A stretch of 64,000 bases of DNA from JAENWD01 sp963837165 (GCA_963837165.1 CAWIMD010000002.1:1054001-1118000); one strand, 5' to 3'; shown: positions 24,965 to 34,360, counted from the first letter of the stretch. Made by a program: numbers and translations. Notes: generated by a model from the letters alone, not told the origin.

Positions 24965-26346
24965 CGTCGTGCCACCTCGCGCCTGCCCTCCGTGGAACGC
25001 GGGCCGGCAATCAGATCGGCGAGGCGCCGGCCCGAGGCCGTCTCGAACAGCGTCACGGTGCCGTCGTACCGGCCTACGGCCAGCGTGCGGCCGTCGGGGC
25101 TGAACGCCAGTCCCTGCGACCAGTCGCTCTGCGGCGGGAGGGTCCTGACGGGCGCGCCGGTCGCCACGTTCCAGATCGTGATCTCCCGGTTGCTCGACGA
25201 GCTCGCCATCCGCGTGCCGTCTGCCGTGTACACGATCCGCAGGATGGCCCCCGTGTGCGCCAGGGTATTGCGGACGCGTGTGGCCGCCGATTCGCCGATC
25301 GTCCAGACCCTGAGGCGCTTGTCGTTGCCGCCCGCCGCCAGCTCACGGGTGCCGGGCCGGAAGGCCAGCGTCATCACGGCATCGGTGGGATCGGTGATCG
25401 TGTAGAGGCGCACGCCCTTTGCGACGTCCCAGATCTTCACCGAGCGATCGGCGGCCGCGGAGGCGAGCAGCGTGTTGTCCGGGCTGAAGGCCACGGCGAA
25501 CACCGCTTCGGTATGCTCCTTCAGCACCCCGGTCAGCTTGCCCGTCGCGGTGTCCCACACCCGGATGATCCGGTCGTACCCGCACGAGGCCAGCCGCCGG
25601 CCGTCGGGGCTGAACGCCACGTGGTAGACGTAGTCGCGGTGCCCGCTCAGCGTGAACGTGACGGCGCCGGTCGCGGCGTCGATCAACACCAGCTCGCCGA
25701 AGGCTCCCGGCGTGCCGCCCCCGGCGGCGATCTGCGTCCCGCCGGGACTCCAGGCCACCGCGCGCACCTGATCGGACAGGCCGCCCACGCGCGCCCGGAC
25801 GCCGCCGCGCAGGTCGAGCAGGCGGACCTCGCGATACCCTGCCACTGCCAGCTCGGTTCCGTCCGGGCGAAAGGCAATCGAGGGAACCTCCGGGAGCACG
25901 GCGGCCTGCTGCTCCACGGGCGCCACCTTCTCGTCGAGCGAGGCGTGCCGCGGCGGCGAATACGTCGCGCCGGCCGCAATCCACGCCCGCAGCACCGCGA
26001 TGTCCTCGGGCCGGAGATCGCTCTTGGGCGGCATCTTCGGCTTGGCACGCCCCTCGAGCTGCCTGATCATCGGGCTGTCGTCCGCCTGCCCGGGCACCAC
26101 CGGCGGCCCGTCGTCGCCGCCCCGCATGATGTCCTCGTAGGTTTCGAGGATGAGGCCCGCCTCGTTCTTCGCGGCGTTGTGGCAGCGGAGGCAGTTGGCC
26201 TCGAAGATCGGCGCGACGTCGCGGCCGAAGTCGGGCGCGGCCGTCGCGGCGGGTGCCGCCGTCGAGGGCGGCTGCGCCCGGGGCCCGCCCAGTGCGAGCA
26301 GCACGACGGACAGGGCCGCGCTCGCGGCGAAGGACGGCGGAGTCAT
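24961..26346 (-). CDS. PSCyt1-type cytochrome c / WD40 propeller protein
   Basis: This 461-residue secreted protein has an N-terminal planctomycete-type cytochrome c domain, then seven WD40 repeats. The cytochrome domain shows FGRDVAPIFEANCLRCHNAAKNE, heme motif CLRCH, and later PKMPPKSDLRPEDIAVLRAWI. The WD40 repeats include HRDYVYHVAFSPDGRRLASCGYDR and HTEAVFAVAFSPDNTLLASAAADR. The heme domain should sit in the periplasm. Its start shares one base with the stop of the DUF1549/DUF1553 gene and its stop overlaps the PPC gene, so the cassette is tightly coupled. Such cassettes are thought to act in polymer degradation or electron transfer, without firm biochemistry. Confidence 0.9.
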   Translation of the reverse strand: MTPPSFAASAALSVVLLALGGPRAQPPSTAAPAATAAPDFGRDVAPIFEANCLRCHNAAKNEAGLILETYEDIMRGGDDGPPVVPGQADDSPMIRQLEGRAKPKMPPKSDLRPEDIAVLRAWIAAGATYSPPRHASLDEKVAPVEQQAAVLPEVPSIAFRPDGTELAVAGYREVRLLDLRGGVRARVGGLSDQVRAVAWSPGGTQIAAGGGTPGAFGELVLIDAATGAVTFTLSGHRDYVYHVAFSPDGRRLASCGYDRIIRVWDTATGKLTGVLKEHTEAVFAVAFSPDNTLLASAAADRSVKIWDVAKGVRLYTITDPTDAVMTLAFRPGTRELAAGGNDKRLRVWTIGESAATRVRNTLAHTGAILRIVYTADGTRMASSSSNREITIWNVATGAPVRTLPPQSDWSQGLAFSPDGRTLAVGRYDGTVTLFETASGRRLADLIAGPRSTEGRREVARR

Positions 26347-28640
26347 CAGTGGTTGAAGAGGAACTCGCGCGACGTGAGGACCGCCCAGGCCAGGTCCTCG
26401 AGGCGCGCACGGCGGGCCGCCGGGGCCTGCGAGGCGCCCGGCCGCGTCAGCGCCCGCAGAAGGGACTCGCGCTCGGCGGGGGCCGGCAGCCGGCTCAGCG
26501 CCGAGAGATACAGCTGGTCGAGCACGTCGCCGTCGCTCTTCCCAGCCGCGACCATCCCCGCGATGACGCCGCCGTCCGCCCGGAGCTTGCCGTTCAGGGT
26601 GTCTCCGTTGATCTCGTGCAGCGCCTGGGGCAGCGTCGCGTCCTGCATGCGTTCGGCGGCGGACGTCACGATCCGGTCCGGGCGGCCGAAGACCGTCAGG
26701 AAGTACGAGTCGATCTTCGTGTCGGGCAGCTCGAGCGCCCGCGTGCCGCTCGGGAAGCCGCTGAACGCTTCCGGGACTCCGGTGACCTCCGAATAGGCGT
26801 CGAGGATGACTTCGGCCGGGAGGCGACGAATCAGGTAGTGCGAGTAGAACCGATCGTCTCTGTCATTGGCCGGCGTGGTCGCCGCCGAGCGCTGGTAGGC
26901 CGCCGAGGTCATGATGTCGCGGATCAGCGCCTTGACGTCGTAGCCGCGCTCGACGAACCGGGCGGACACCGCGCGGAACAGTGGCTCGTTCGACGAGGGA
27001 TTCGTGTAGCGCAGGTCGTCCACGGGGTGCACGAGCCCCCGGCCGAAGAAGTTCGCCCACACGCGGTTCACGATGGCCCGCGCGAAGAGGGTGTTGTCGG
27101 GGCTCGTCGTCCAGCGTGCCAGGTACTCGCGACGGTCCTCGCGCGCATGGGCGGACATGGGCGTGCCGTCCAGCGGCCGCGGCGCGAGCGCCATGCCGAG
27201 CCGTGGGTGCAGGATGTCGCCGTCGGGCGTGGAGAACACCGTGGCGGTGTCGGCCTTGCCGGAGGGCGATTGATCCTCCTTGAACGAGACCCGGGCGAAC
27301 AGGTTCGCGAAGGCGTAATAGTCCACCTGCGTCCACTTCTCGAGCGGGTGGTTGTGGCAGCGGGCGCAGGTCAGCGTCAGGCCGAGAAACGCCTGCGTGT
27401 AGTTCTCGGCCAGGTCGCCCGGGCTGCGGTGGATCAGGTAGTAGTTGGCGGCGCCGTTCTCGTCGGTGCGACCCGTCGCCGTGGCGATGGCGTAGACGAA
27501 CCGGTCCCACGGCATGTTGGCCTTCACCGCGGCGCGGATCCAGCCGTAGAAATCGCGCACGTTGTTCTGGCCGAGCGCGCGGCTCGACACGAGCAGCAGG
27601 TCCGACCACTTGTACGCCCAGTAGTCCACGAACTCGTCCCGCTCGAGGAGGCGGTCCACCAGCCTGGCGCGCCTGTCGGGCGATGGATCCGCGAGGAAGG
27701 CCTCGACCTCGGCTCGCGTCGGGAGGATGCCCGCGGCGTCGAGATAGGCCCGGCGGATGAACGTGCCGTCGCTCGCGAGCGACGACGGCTCGATGTGGAG
27801 CTGCCGCAGCTTGTCGAGGACGAGATCGTCGATCGCTCCGAACCGCGGGGCGTTCGCGTAGGAGGCGTCGGTCACCGCACCCGGAAACGGCGCGCGCACG
27901 CGTGCAAGCGCGACGCCGGTCAGGAAACTGGCGCCGATCGCGGTCTCGCCCGCCGCCTTGATCGTGACGGCGCCGTCGTCTTCCACGTGCGCCACCGTCT
28001 CGTCGCCGGATCCGAACCGCGTCCACCGGGTCACATCGGCCCGTGTGCCGTCCGTGAAGCGGGCCGTGACGCGCAGGGCCAGGTGGTCGCCCACGGCAAG
28101 CGTGTCGTCTCCCGGCGTGACCTCGAGGCTGGCCAGCGCGGGGTCGTGATCCGTCGGTGCGGGCAGCCCCGAGGCAATCCAGCCCGAGAGGATCTGGTAT
28201 TCCGGCGAGCCCACCGAGAAGCGGTGCCCGCCGGTGTGCGGCACCGTCTCGGTCGGCTTGAGCAGGATCAGGCTCTTGGCCGGCTCCATCTTGTTCACCC
28301 GGCGGCCTCCGGCCTGCCGCGTGATGGTGTCGTAGTCGGCCGGCGGGTCGTAGCCGCGCAGGGTGAGTGCAAAGCCGTTCTTGCCCGCCGCCGCGCCGTG
28401 GCACGCGCCGGAGTTGCAGCCCGCCTTGGTCAGCACGGGGATGACCTGGTTGCGGAACGAGATGGGCCGGACCATGCTCAGCGGGGCCGCCCCGCCGGGC
28501 ATGGCTGGGGCCGTGACGTGCGACGAGGCAGGCCTCATCGCCGCCAGGCCGGAGGACGGCTGCGCGAAGAGGGATGGGCCGCCGAGCAGGAGGCAGGCGA
28601 CGCCGAGCAGCGCCGATGCCCGCCAATCGTCAGTCGTCAT
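26346..28640 (-). CDS. PSCyt2/PSD1 (DUF1549-DUF1553) cytochrome-like protein
   Basis: This 764-residue secreted protein starts with a signal peptide and a cytochrome-like domain with CNSGACHGAAAGKNGF. It then has an Ig-like domain (LEVTPGDDTLAVGDHLALRVTARF), the DUF1549 domain with a second heme motif CARCHNHPLEKW, and the DUF1553 domain (RAIVNRVWANFFGRGLVHPVDDLR). It is characteristic of Planctomycetes and some Acidobacteria and always pairs with DUF1501 proteins; function unknown, presumably periplasmic. Its first codons (MTTDDW) lie inside a CAATCGT repeat, so the true start could be slightly downstream. Confidence 0.9.
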   Translation of the reverse strand: MTTDDWRASALLGVACLLLGGPSLFAQPSSGLAAMRPASSHVTAPAMPGGAAPLSMVRPISFRNQVIPVLTKAGCNSGACHGAAAGKNGFALTLRGYDPPADYDTITRQAGGRRVNKMEPAKSLILLKPTETVPHTGGHRFSVGSPEYQILSGWIASGLPAPTDHDPALASLEVTPGDDTLAVGDHLALRVTARFTDGTRADVTRWTRFGSGDETVAHVEDDGAVTIKAAGETAIGASFLTGVALARVRAPFPGAVTDASYANAPRFGAIDDLVLDKLRQLHIEPSSLASDGTFIRRAYLDAAGILPTRAEVEAFLADPSPDRRARLVDRLLERDEFVDYWAYKWSDLLLVSSRALGQNNVRDFYGWIRAAVKANMPWDRFVYAIATATGRTDENGAANYYLIHRSPGDLAENYTQAFLGLTLTCARCHNHPLEKWTQVDYYAFANLFARVSFKEDQSPSGKADTATVFSTPDGDILHPRLGMALAPRPLDGTPMSAHAREDRREYLARWTTSPDNTLFARAIVNRVWANFFGRGLVHPVDDLRYTNPSSNEPLFRAVSARFVERGYDVKALIRDIMTSAAYQRSAATTPANDRDDRFYSHYLIRRLPAEVILDAYSEVTGVPEAFSGFPSGTRALELPDTKIDSYFLTVFGRPDRIVTSAAERMQDATLPQALHEINGDTLNGKLRADGGVIAGMVAAGKSDGDVLDQLYLSALSRLPAPAERESLLRALTRPGASQAPAARRARLEDLAWAVLTSREFLFNH

Positions 28641-28692
28641 TCAATCGTCAATCGTCAATCAATCGTCAATCGTCAATCATCAATCGTCAATC
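28624..28692. repeat. CAATCGT heptamer array
   Basis: Eight to nine CAATCGT/CAATCAT units span the gap between DUF1501 and DUF1549/DUF1553 genes. The array overlaps the start of the latter and touches the last codon of the former. Confidence 0.95.
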
Positions 28693-30070
28693 AGAAGAGC
28701 TCCCGCACTGCCTCGACGCCGCGGTCCACGATGGGAATGGGCCGGCCCTGCAGGCCCGGCAGCTCCTTTTCGAGATCGATGCCGAGACCGTAGAGGATCG
28801 TCGCCGCGACCGAGGCCGCCGGGATCGGCCGGTCCCTCGGGTATGCCCCCATCTCGTCGGAGGCGCCAATCACCTGGCCACCCTTGACGCCGCCACCCGC
28901 CATCGAGACCGTCCAGCACTGCGGCCAGTGATCGCGGCCGCCGGCGGGGTTGATCTTCGGGGTGCGCCCGAACTCGCCCATCGCCACGACCATCGTGCTG
29001 TCCAGCATGCCGCGCTCCGTGAGGTCCTCGAGCAGCGAGGCGTAGGCGTTGTCGAACATCGGGCCGAGCAGGTCGCGATACGCCGAGATGGGGCTGAACG
29101 GCGCCGAGCCGTGGATATCCCACGTGATCTCGTTGAACACCGTCTCGAACATGTTCACGGTGACGAATCGCACGCCGGCCTCGATCAGCCGACGCGCAAG
29201 CAGGCAGCTCATCCCGAACCGGTTCCGCCCGTACCGCGCCTTGACCGCATCCGGCTCCTGCGACAGGTCGAACGCCGCGCGCGCGTTCGACGAGGAGATC
29301 AGGGTGTACGCCTGGTTGAACGACGAGTTCAGGAGCCGCGCGTCCGGACTCGCCTCGAATCCCTTCACCGCCGAGTCCACCAGGTCGCGGAGACTGCGAC
29401 GCTGGTCGGCGCGGATCGTCGTGAGATAGTCGGGCGGCAGCAGGTCGGGCACCTGGAAGTGCGGATCGGCCGGGTCGGCGCCCAGCACGAACGGGTCGTA
29501 GGCCTTGCCGAGGAAGCCGGCCGTCTGCCCGTGCGGCATGTTGCCGCCGGTGTTCCCGATCGGGTGCGGCAGCAGGACGTGCGGCGGGATGTCGCCTTTC
29601 GGCCCTTTCAGGTACCCCAGGATCGACCCGACGTGCGGCGACTCGGTCCCGGCCTGGAACAGCCGCCCCGTCTGCATCACCTGGTGCCCGGCGTCGTGCA
29701 CGGCGACGCCCGCGTAGTGCACCGACCGCAGCAGCGCGAACTTGTCGGCGTGCGTGGCCATCCGCGGAAAGTTCTCGCTGATCTGGATCCCCGGGACGTT
29801 CGTCTTGATCGCCTTGTACGGGCCTCGAATCTCCGACGGGGCGTCGGGCTTCATGTCCCAGGTGTCGAGCTGGCTGGGCGCGCCGACCAGGAAGAGGCAG
29901 ATGCAGTTGACGTCCCTGTCGGTCCGCACGGCCCCGGCGGCCTCGAGCGCCGCCAGGTCCGACAGCGTCAGGCCGAGGCCCGCCAGGCCGAGCGCCCCGG
30001 CGTGCAGGAAGTCGCGCCGCGTCAGCCCGTCACAGAAGTGCACCGCCTTGTGAGCGTCGAGCTTGATCAT
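28691..30070 (-). CDS. DUF1501 domain protein (sulfatase-like fold), Tat-exported
   Basis: This 459-residue protein has a twin-arginine signal (LTRRDFLHAGALGLAGLGLTL). DUF1501 motifs follow: CLFLVGAPSQLDTWDMKPDAP, DAGHQVMQTGR, NMFETVFNEITWDIHG and VVAMGEFGRTPKINPAGGRDHWPQCW. DUF1501 is related to alkaline phosphatase/sulfatase-like proteins and nearly always neighbours DUF1549/DUF1553. I chose ATG 30070 because upstream codons of the same open frame are a repeat-encoded PSC string. The gene heads the four-gene cassette running to 22606. Confidence 0.92.
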   Translation of the reverse strand: MIKLDAHKAVHFCDGLTRRDFLHAGALGLAGLGLTLSDLAALEAAGAVRTDRDVNCICLFLVGAPSQLDTWDMKPDAPSEIRGPYKAIKTNVPGIQISENFPRMATHADKFALLRSVHYAGVAVHDAGHQVMQTGRLFQAGTESPHVGSILGYLKGPKGDIPPHVLLPHPIGNTGGNMPHGQTAGFLGKAYDPFVLGADPADPHFQVPDLLPPDYLTTIRADQRRSLRDLVDSAVKGFEASPDARLLNSSFNQAYTLISSSNARAAFDLSQEPDAVKARYGRNRFGMSCLLARRLIEAGVRFVTVNMFETVFNEITWDIHGSAPFSPISAYRDLLGPMFDNAYASLLEDLTERGMLDSTMVVAMGEFGRTPKINPAGGRDHWPQCWTVSMAGGGVKGGQVIGASDEMGAYPRDRPIPAASVAATILYGLGIDLEKELPGLQGRPIPIVDRGVEAVRELF

Positions 30071-30124
30071 CGGGCCCCCGGATGGGCCCCATGATACGCG
30101 CCAGGGCGCGCGAGGACCAGACCG

Positions 30125-30211
30125 GAACACGAAGACGGAACACGAAGGGCACGAAGGGCACGAAGGGCACGAAGGACACGAAGGGCACGAAGGGCACGAA
30201 GGGCACGAAGG
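30125..30211. repeat. ACGAAGGGC nonamer array
   Basis: Nine to ten units of ACGAAGGGC/ACGAAGGAC fill the gap upstream of the DUF1501 gene. They are translatable in several frames without stop, which artificially lengthens open frames here. Confidence 0.95.
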
Positions 30212-30242
30212 CAGGAACTTCAGTTCGGCCATCCGCGACCGG

Positions 30243-30551
30243 CTACGGAGCGGCCGACAGCACCTCGTAGTGCGTCACGAACGGCTCCCGCTCCAGCAGG
30301 AACTCGTCATCGTCCGGATAGTACCTGGCGCGATTGTAGTCGTCGCCGGCGAAGCGCCGGATGGCCTCGACCGACTCCCACAGGGTCGTGAGCACGAAGT
30401 GGGCGACGTCGCCTTCGAGGCGGCGGAACACCATCACGCCGCGATTGCCGGGGGTCGCCGCGTATTCGGCGAGCCCGGTCCCGAGCAGGTACGCGTGGTA
30501 CGAATCGGCCTTCGATGCGGGCACTCGGCCGTGCCAGATGCGAGCGATCAT
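30243..30551 (-). CDS. Antibiotic biosynthesis monooxygenase (ABM)-fold small protein
   Basis: This 102-residue protein is of the dimeric alpha-beta-barrel type. It starts MIARIWHGRVPASKADSYHAYL and has the GNRGVMVFRRLEGDVAHFVLTTLWESVEAIRRFAG pattern of ABM/heme-degrading-like proteins. No cofactor site can be named from sequence. The ATG at 30551 starts the conserved MIARIWHG; an upstream open frame has no homology. It may act in small-molecule oxidation or simply bind a ligand; role unknown. Confidence 0.78.
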   Translation of the reverse strand: MIARIWHGRVPASKADSYHAYLLGTGLAEYAATPGNRGVMVFRRLEGDVAHFVLTTLWESVEAIRRFAGDDYNRARYYPDDDEFLLEREPFVTHYEVLSAAP

Positions 30552-30583
30552 GCCGCCCAGTGTACCTGGGCGGCATGCGGCCG

Positions 30584-31006
30584 TCAGCAATAGAGGCCTG
30601 TGCAGGGCGGCGTCGCGCCGCTGGTGTCGTTCACCGCGCCGATCATCGTCGGGTGGATCGAGCAGTGATAGTTCGTGCCGCCGGCGGGCAGCTGAATGGC
30701 GGCACTCGATGCGCCCGGCGCGATGTTGCCCGTGTCCCACGAGCCGTCATTGGCCACGATTCGGTGGGTGACCCCATCGGTGTTGGCCCAGGCCATCATC
30801 CGGTCGGCCGTCAGCGACGAAGGATTGGGGTTGAACGATCGGTTTCCCGCCTGACCGACGATGTTGACGGTGCCGGCTGTGGGTGTGGGTGTCGGCGTGG
30901 GAGTCGGCGAAGGACTCGGGCCCGGGCTGGAACTGCCGCCCCCGCAGCTGGCGGCGACGAACGCGAAGATGACGGCTGCAGAACGAACGAGCGATACCGC
31001 GCGCAT
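30584..31006 (-). CDS. Blue-copper (plastocyanin-like) lipoprotein
   Basis: This 140-residue protein has a lipoprotein signal ending FVAASCGGG. A Pro/Thr/Ser linker (SPTPTPTPTPT) leads into a cupredoxin domain of about 90 residues. Type-1 copper ligands are visible: His in GVTHRIVAND, then Cys, His and Met in YHCSIHPTM. It is probably an outer- or inner-membrane-anchored electron carrier on the periplasmic side. ATG 31006 is preceded by a strong GAGGAGGT site. The final TPPCTGLYC adds two cysteines beyond the domain, possibly a disulfide. Confidence 0.87.
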   Translation of the reverse strand: MRAVSLVRSAAVIFAFVAASCGGGSSSPGPSPSPTPTPTPTPTAGTVNIVGQAGNRSFNPNPSSLTADRMMAWANTDGVTHRIVANDGSWDTGNIAPGASSAAIQLPAGGTNYHCSIHPTMIGAVNDTSGATPPCTGLYC

Positions 31007-31163
31007 CCAGACCTCCTCTGGTTGATGACGCGGCGAACAGGAGCACGAACCATACCAGGGCTCGTTCACGGCAAAGAGCCCCGAATCTCCGTAGCGGGCG
31101 CGGGCCGGGTTACCTCGCCCGTAAGAGCTTTCGGACCGCGTCGCGGCGCGCCAGGTCAGAGGC

Positions 31164-31976
31164 CTAGGCGTCGACGCCGCCGCTGGCGAGCCAGCCGCCG
31201 TCGATCACGATCGTCTGGCCCGTGATGTACGCGCCGGCGTCGGAGGCCAGCAGGACGGCGGCGCCGGCGAGGTCGGCCGGAAGGCCGGGACGCCCCATCG
31301 GAATGACGCGGACCGCGCTGTCGTAGAGCCGGTCGTCCGAGAACACGGCGTCGGTCATCCGCGTCCAGAACCGCCCGGGCGCAATGCCGTTCACCGTGAC
31401 CTGATCGCGGGCCCACTCGAGCGCGAGCGATTTGACCATCTGTCGCAGCCCGCCTTTCGACATCGCGTACACGCTGACGTTGGGGATCGCGACCTCGGCG
31501 GCAATCGAGCCGATCGTGAGGATTCGCCCCCAGCGGTTCGCGCGCATCACGGCGCCGGCGGCCTGCGAGAGAAAGAACGCCGCCTCGAGATTGATGCGCA
31601 TCACGGCCGCGAAGTCCTCTCGCGTGAACGAGGCGGCCGGCTTGCGGACGTTGACGCCGGCGCCGTTGACGAGGATGTCGAGACCGCCCAGCGCGTCGAT
31701 CGTGCGGCCCACGAGCCGCTCCGGCGCATCGGGAGCGCCGATGTCGGCGGCAATCGCGACCGCGCGGCGTCCCCGCGCGCGTACCGCCTCGGCCGCGCCC
31801 TCCACCTCGTCGGCGCCCCTGGCGGTGATCGCGACGTTCGCGCCATGCTCGGCCAGCGCGAGCGCGATCGCCAGGCCGAGGCCGCGGCTGCCTCCGGTGA
31901 CGAGCGCGACGCGCCCGTCCAGCCGGAAGGACGGCATGCGGAAGTCGGAATCCTGCGGGCGCTGCCGGGTGGGCAT
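31164..31976 (-). CDS. Short-chain dehydrogenase/reductase (SDR)
   Basis: This 270-residue classical SDR has the cofactor motif TGGSRGLGLAIA near residue 27, NGAGV near 108 and the catalytic Ser in IGSIAAEV. The Tyr/Lys pair is in YAMSKGG, and the C-terminal region is GQTIVIDGGW. Such enzymes reduce or oxidise sugar acids, 3-oxoacyl groups or gluconate-type substrates. It ends a minus-strand run downstream of a LarA-like gene (21-bp gap), which hints at metabolism of a hydroxy acid. Substrate and NADP/NAD preference not determined (an Arg in ITARG suggests NADPH). Confidence 0.88.
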   Translation of the reverse strand: MPTRQRPQDSDFRMPSFRLDGRVALVTGGSRGLGLAIALALAEHGANVAITARGADEVEGAAEAVRARGRRAVAIAADIGAPDAPERLVGRTIDALGGLDILVNGAGVNVRKPAASFTREDFAAVMRINLEAAFFLSQAAGAVMRANRWGRILTIGSIAAEVAIPNVSVYAMSKGGLRQMVKSLALEWARDQVTVNGIAPGRFWTRMTDAVFSDDRLYDSAVRVIPMGRPGLPADLAGAAVLLASDAGAYITGQTIVIDGGWLASGGVDA

Positions 31977-31997
31977 CAGGGGCCGCGACTGCGGCGA

Positions 31998-33284
31998 CTA
32001 TCCGGCGCTTGGGACTTCTTCGAGCAGATCCGTCGCCTGATCGAAGTTCCCGGATTCGTCGAAGCGCCACTCCGTCGGCTGCACGAGCACCTCGACGCCG
32101 GGGCGGTCGGCAATTGCCGGCAGGCACGCCTCGGAGAGCACCACGCGGTCGAGGGCGAGCGTGTTCCGGATGCGCACGATGCGCGGCGCCTCCGCGTTCG
32201 CAGCCGCCACACGCAGCGCGGCCTTGATGCACTCGGCGTCGGTCCTGAAGTTGATCGGGATCCGGGCGGTGGCCGGCGTCATCGCCGATACGGCGTTCGT
32301 GTACGTGGCCACCGGGTCCATCTGCTCCACGAGCCGCGTGGAGGCGAGGTCGGCCAGGCCCAGGCCGACGGCGTTGCCGTGGCTCTCCGGCGTGAGGCGC
32401 CGCAGGTAGATCGCCCGCACGACCGCCGTGCAGCTCGTCATCGGCCGCAGGTCCACGCCGCGCCCGACGATGTTGGTGTCCATGCCGGTGCCGCTGATGT
32501 TCTTGCCGATCTCGTCGATGACGAGGACGTCCACGTCGGGCACGGGCAGCGCCGGCATCCAGCGCCGCGCCAGGCGGAGCAGCTCCGGCTCGCGCGCCCG
32601 GATCTCGCCGCCTCGCAGCAGCTCGATCCTGGCGAGGTGGTGCGCCCCGTCCTCGAGGAGCGCCACGCCGTACACGTGCGGCAGCCGCGCCAGCACGACG
32701 TCGGACACCTCGCCAATGACCCGCTCGTGCCCCAGCGTCGCCGCGGCCCAGTGGCAGCCGAATGCGCCCTCGGCCTTGCCGAGACCGATGGCGGACATCT
32801 TCGCGAGCCCGCTGCCCACGGTGAGGCTGTCGAAGTCCGTGTGCGGCTTCACGCGGTTCATCAGCACCACGGCGTCGGCTCCGAGCGCCACCGACGACGT
32901 CAACACCGGGACGCCGGACGTCGTCGTGCCAATCGCCGTGGCGTCCATCGACGCCTCGATGGCCGCCCCGACCCGCTCCTCGGTCACGCCGTACGTGGCG
33001 AGCAGGGCTCGCTGCCCCTCCGGCGTCGCGCCGCCATGGCTGCCCATCGCCGGCATCACGAACGGCGACGCGCCGCGCGCGCGCAGCCATGACACGACCG
33101 TGGCCGCGAGTTCCCCAATCCGGTCGATCCCCCGGCTGCCGACCGCGACCGCGACCCTCCGGCCGCTCCAGGGCTCGCGGCCCCAGGTCTGGCCGAGTTG
33201 CTCGGCGAGCACGGCGGCGGGCGTGGCGAGCGCATGCCGCTCGACCGGCGGGGCAACGAGCACCTGGCGTGGAAGCGTCATCAT
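31998..33284 (-). CDS. LarA-like (lactate racemase / DUF2088 domain) protein
   Basis: This 428-residue protein resembles the LarA family, which racemises or epimerises hydroxy acids with a nickel-pincer nucleotide cofactor. Visible features are VAVAVGSRGIDRI, the PAMGSHGGATPEGQ segment, RVKPHTDF, and VLVIDEIGKNISGTGMDTN. Catalytic His candidates are in GSHGG and KPHTDF. I see no larB, larC or larE cofactor genes in the window. The start overlaps the YVTN gene stop by 4 bp. A sugar- or hydroxy-acid epimerase next to an SDR is a reasonable guess. Confidence 0.75.
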   Translation of the reverse strand: MMTLPRQVLVAPPVERHALATPAAVLAEQLGQTWGREPWSGRRVAVAVGSRGIDRIGELAATVVSWLRARGASPFVMPAMGSHGGATPEGQRALLATYGVTEERVGAAIEASMDATAIGTTTSGVPVLTSSVALGADAVVLMNRVKPHTDFDSLTVGSGLAKMSAIGLGKAEGAFGCHWAAATLGHERVIGEVSDVVLARLPHVYGVALLEDGAHHLARIELLRGGEIRAREPELLRLARRWMPALPVPDVDVLVIDEIGKNISGTGMDTNIVGRGVDLRPMTSCTAVVRAIYLRRLTPESHGNAVGLGLADLASTRLVEQMDPVATYTNAVSAMTPATARIPINFRTDAECIKAALRVAAANAEAPRIVRIRNTLALDRVVLSEACLPAIADRPGVEVLVQPTEWRFDESGNFDQATDLLEEVPSAG

Positions 33285-34342
33285 GGTCGTGGCCGCAGCT
33301 GAAGGACTTCAATCGGGTCTGGTCCGGCCCTGGTGGAAATTTCCAGCACTGGACGCCAGTCTGTCAACGAGAACTTCACCACGGTGTCGGCGCCCTGGGC
33401 GGAGGCGTAGCCGTAGCCGCTGCGCTCGTCCACGGTCAGTCCCTCGGCGCCGGCGCCCACCGTGAGTCGCCCCACCTCGCGGCGGGTGGACGTGTCGAGC
33501 ACCGCCAGCTCCCCGCTCCGCATGAGGGTGACCAGCAGGTACCGGTCGTCCGCGGTGAGCTTCACCCGGGCCGGACTTCCAGCCAGGTCGATCGTCCCGG
33601 CCACCGTCAGCCCGGGGCAATCGACGAGCGCGACCGTATTCGCGTCGCGGGTGGCCACGTAGAGGAGCTGGCCGCGACGCGTCAGGGCCAGGCCCATGGG
33701 CACACCGCCGACGTGCACGCTGCGAACCTCGCCCGGCGCCCGACGGTCGATGCGCGAGACGGTCCCCGAGCCGGCGTTGGCGGTGTACAGGTAGCGCTCG
33801 TCGCCGCTGACCACCACCATGTGCGGGAGCTGCTGATCGATCAGGTGCTCGTCGGCAACCTGCCGGTGCTCGGCGTCCACCTCGAGCACCGCCGCGGGGT
33901 GATCCACCGTCACATACGCCCGCCCGGACAGCCCGAGCGCGATGCCGTGCGGCCGGCGAAACCGTCCCAGGTCCACGACGCCGGCGCGGCGGCCCGCGGC
34001 GACATCCACGATGGTGACGGTGTGCCCTCCCTCGGCGGGGTCGGTGAAGCTGTCCACGCCGTAGTCGGTGACGTAGGCGTACCGGTCGCCCTCGGACAAC
34101 ACCATCTCGTGCGGCCGGTGTCCCACCTCGACGTTCCAGTACGGTGTGCCGGAGATCGAGTCGTACAGCCCCAGGGCGTCGGCCTTCTTCTGGAGGATGA
34201 GGACGAGCGGGTCGGATCCGCTGCCGGACGACGCCGCGGTGCTGCAGAGCGCGGCGACCGCGACCAGCGCGGCCAGGAACCGTCGCCTGTGCGTACGCAC
34301 GATCTCACGGTCACCGGCCATGCGGGCATCCTGTCCCATCAT
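33281..34342 (-). CDS. YVTN-type beta-propeller protein, secreted
   Basis: This 353-residue protein has an N-terminal signal (RRRFLAALVAVAALCSTAASS), then about six to seven propeller blades of the YncE/40-residue YVTN family. Examples are HEMVLSEGDRYAYVTDYG, HGIALGLSGRAYVTVDH and HMVVVSGDERYLYTANAGSGTVSRID. These proteins are extracytoplasmic binding or scaffold proteins, with no catalytic assignment. It lies between glpK and the LarA-like gene, with an 18-bp gap and a 4-bp overlap respectively. The second in-frame ATG (34321) is equally possible as start. Confidence 0.85.
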   Translation of the reverse strand: MMGQDARMAGDREIVRTHRRRFLAALVAVAALCSTAASSGSGSDPLVLILQKKADALGLYDSISGTPYWNVEVGHRPHEMVLSEGDRYAYVTDYGVDSFTDPAEGGHTVTIVDVAAGRRAGVVDLGRFRRPHGIALGLSGRAYVTVDHPAAVLEVDAEHRQVADEHLIDQQLPHMVVVSGDERYLYTANAGSGTVSRIDRRAPGEVRSVHVGGVPMGLALTRRGQLLYVATRDANTVALVDCPGLTVAGTIDLAGSPARVKLTADDRYLLVTLMRSGELAVLDTSTRREVGRLTVGAGAEGLTVDERSGYGYASAQGADTVVKFSLTDWRPVLEISTRAGPDPIEVLQLRPRP

Positions 34343-34360
34343 GAGGGAGTTGCTGCTTTC

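Noticed and set aside
26253..28793. 846-codon plus-strand frame opposite the DUF1549/DUF1553 gene
   Set aside because: Antisense shadow with low-complexity RR/GR/HR content; runs into a repeat at its end.
30071..30232. N-terminal extension of the DUF1501 protein (repeated PSC residues)
   Set aside because: Encoded by the nonamer repeat; the Tat signal starts after ATG 30070.
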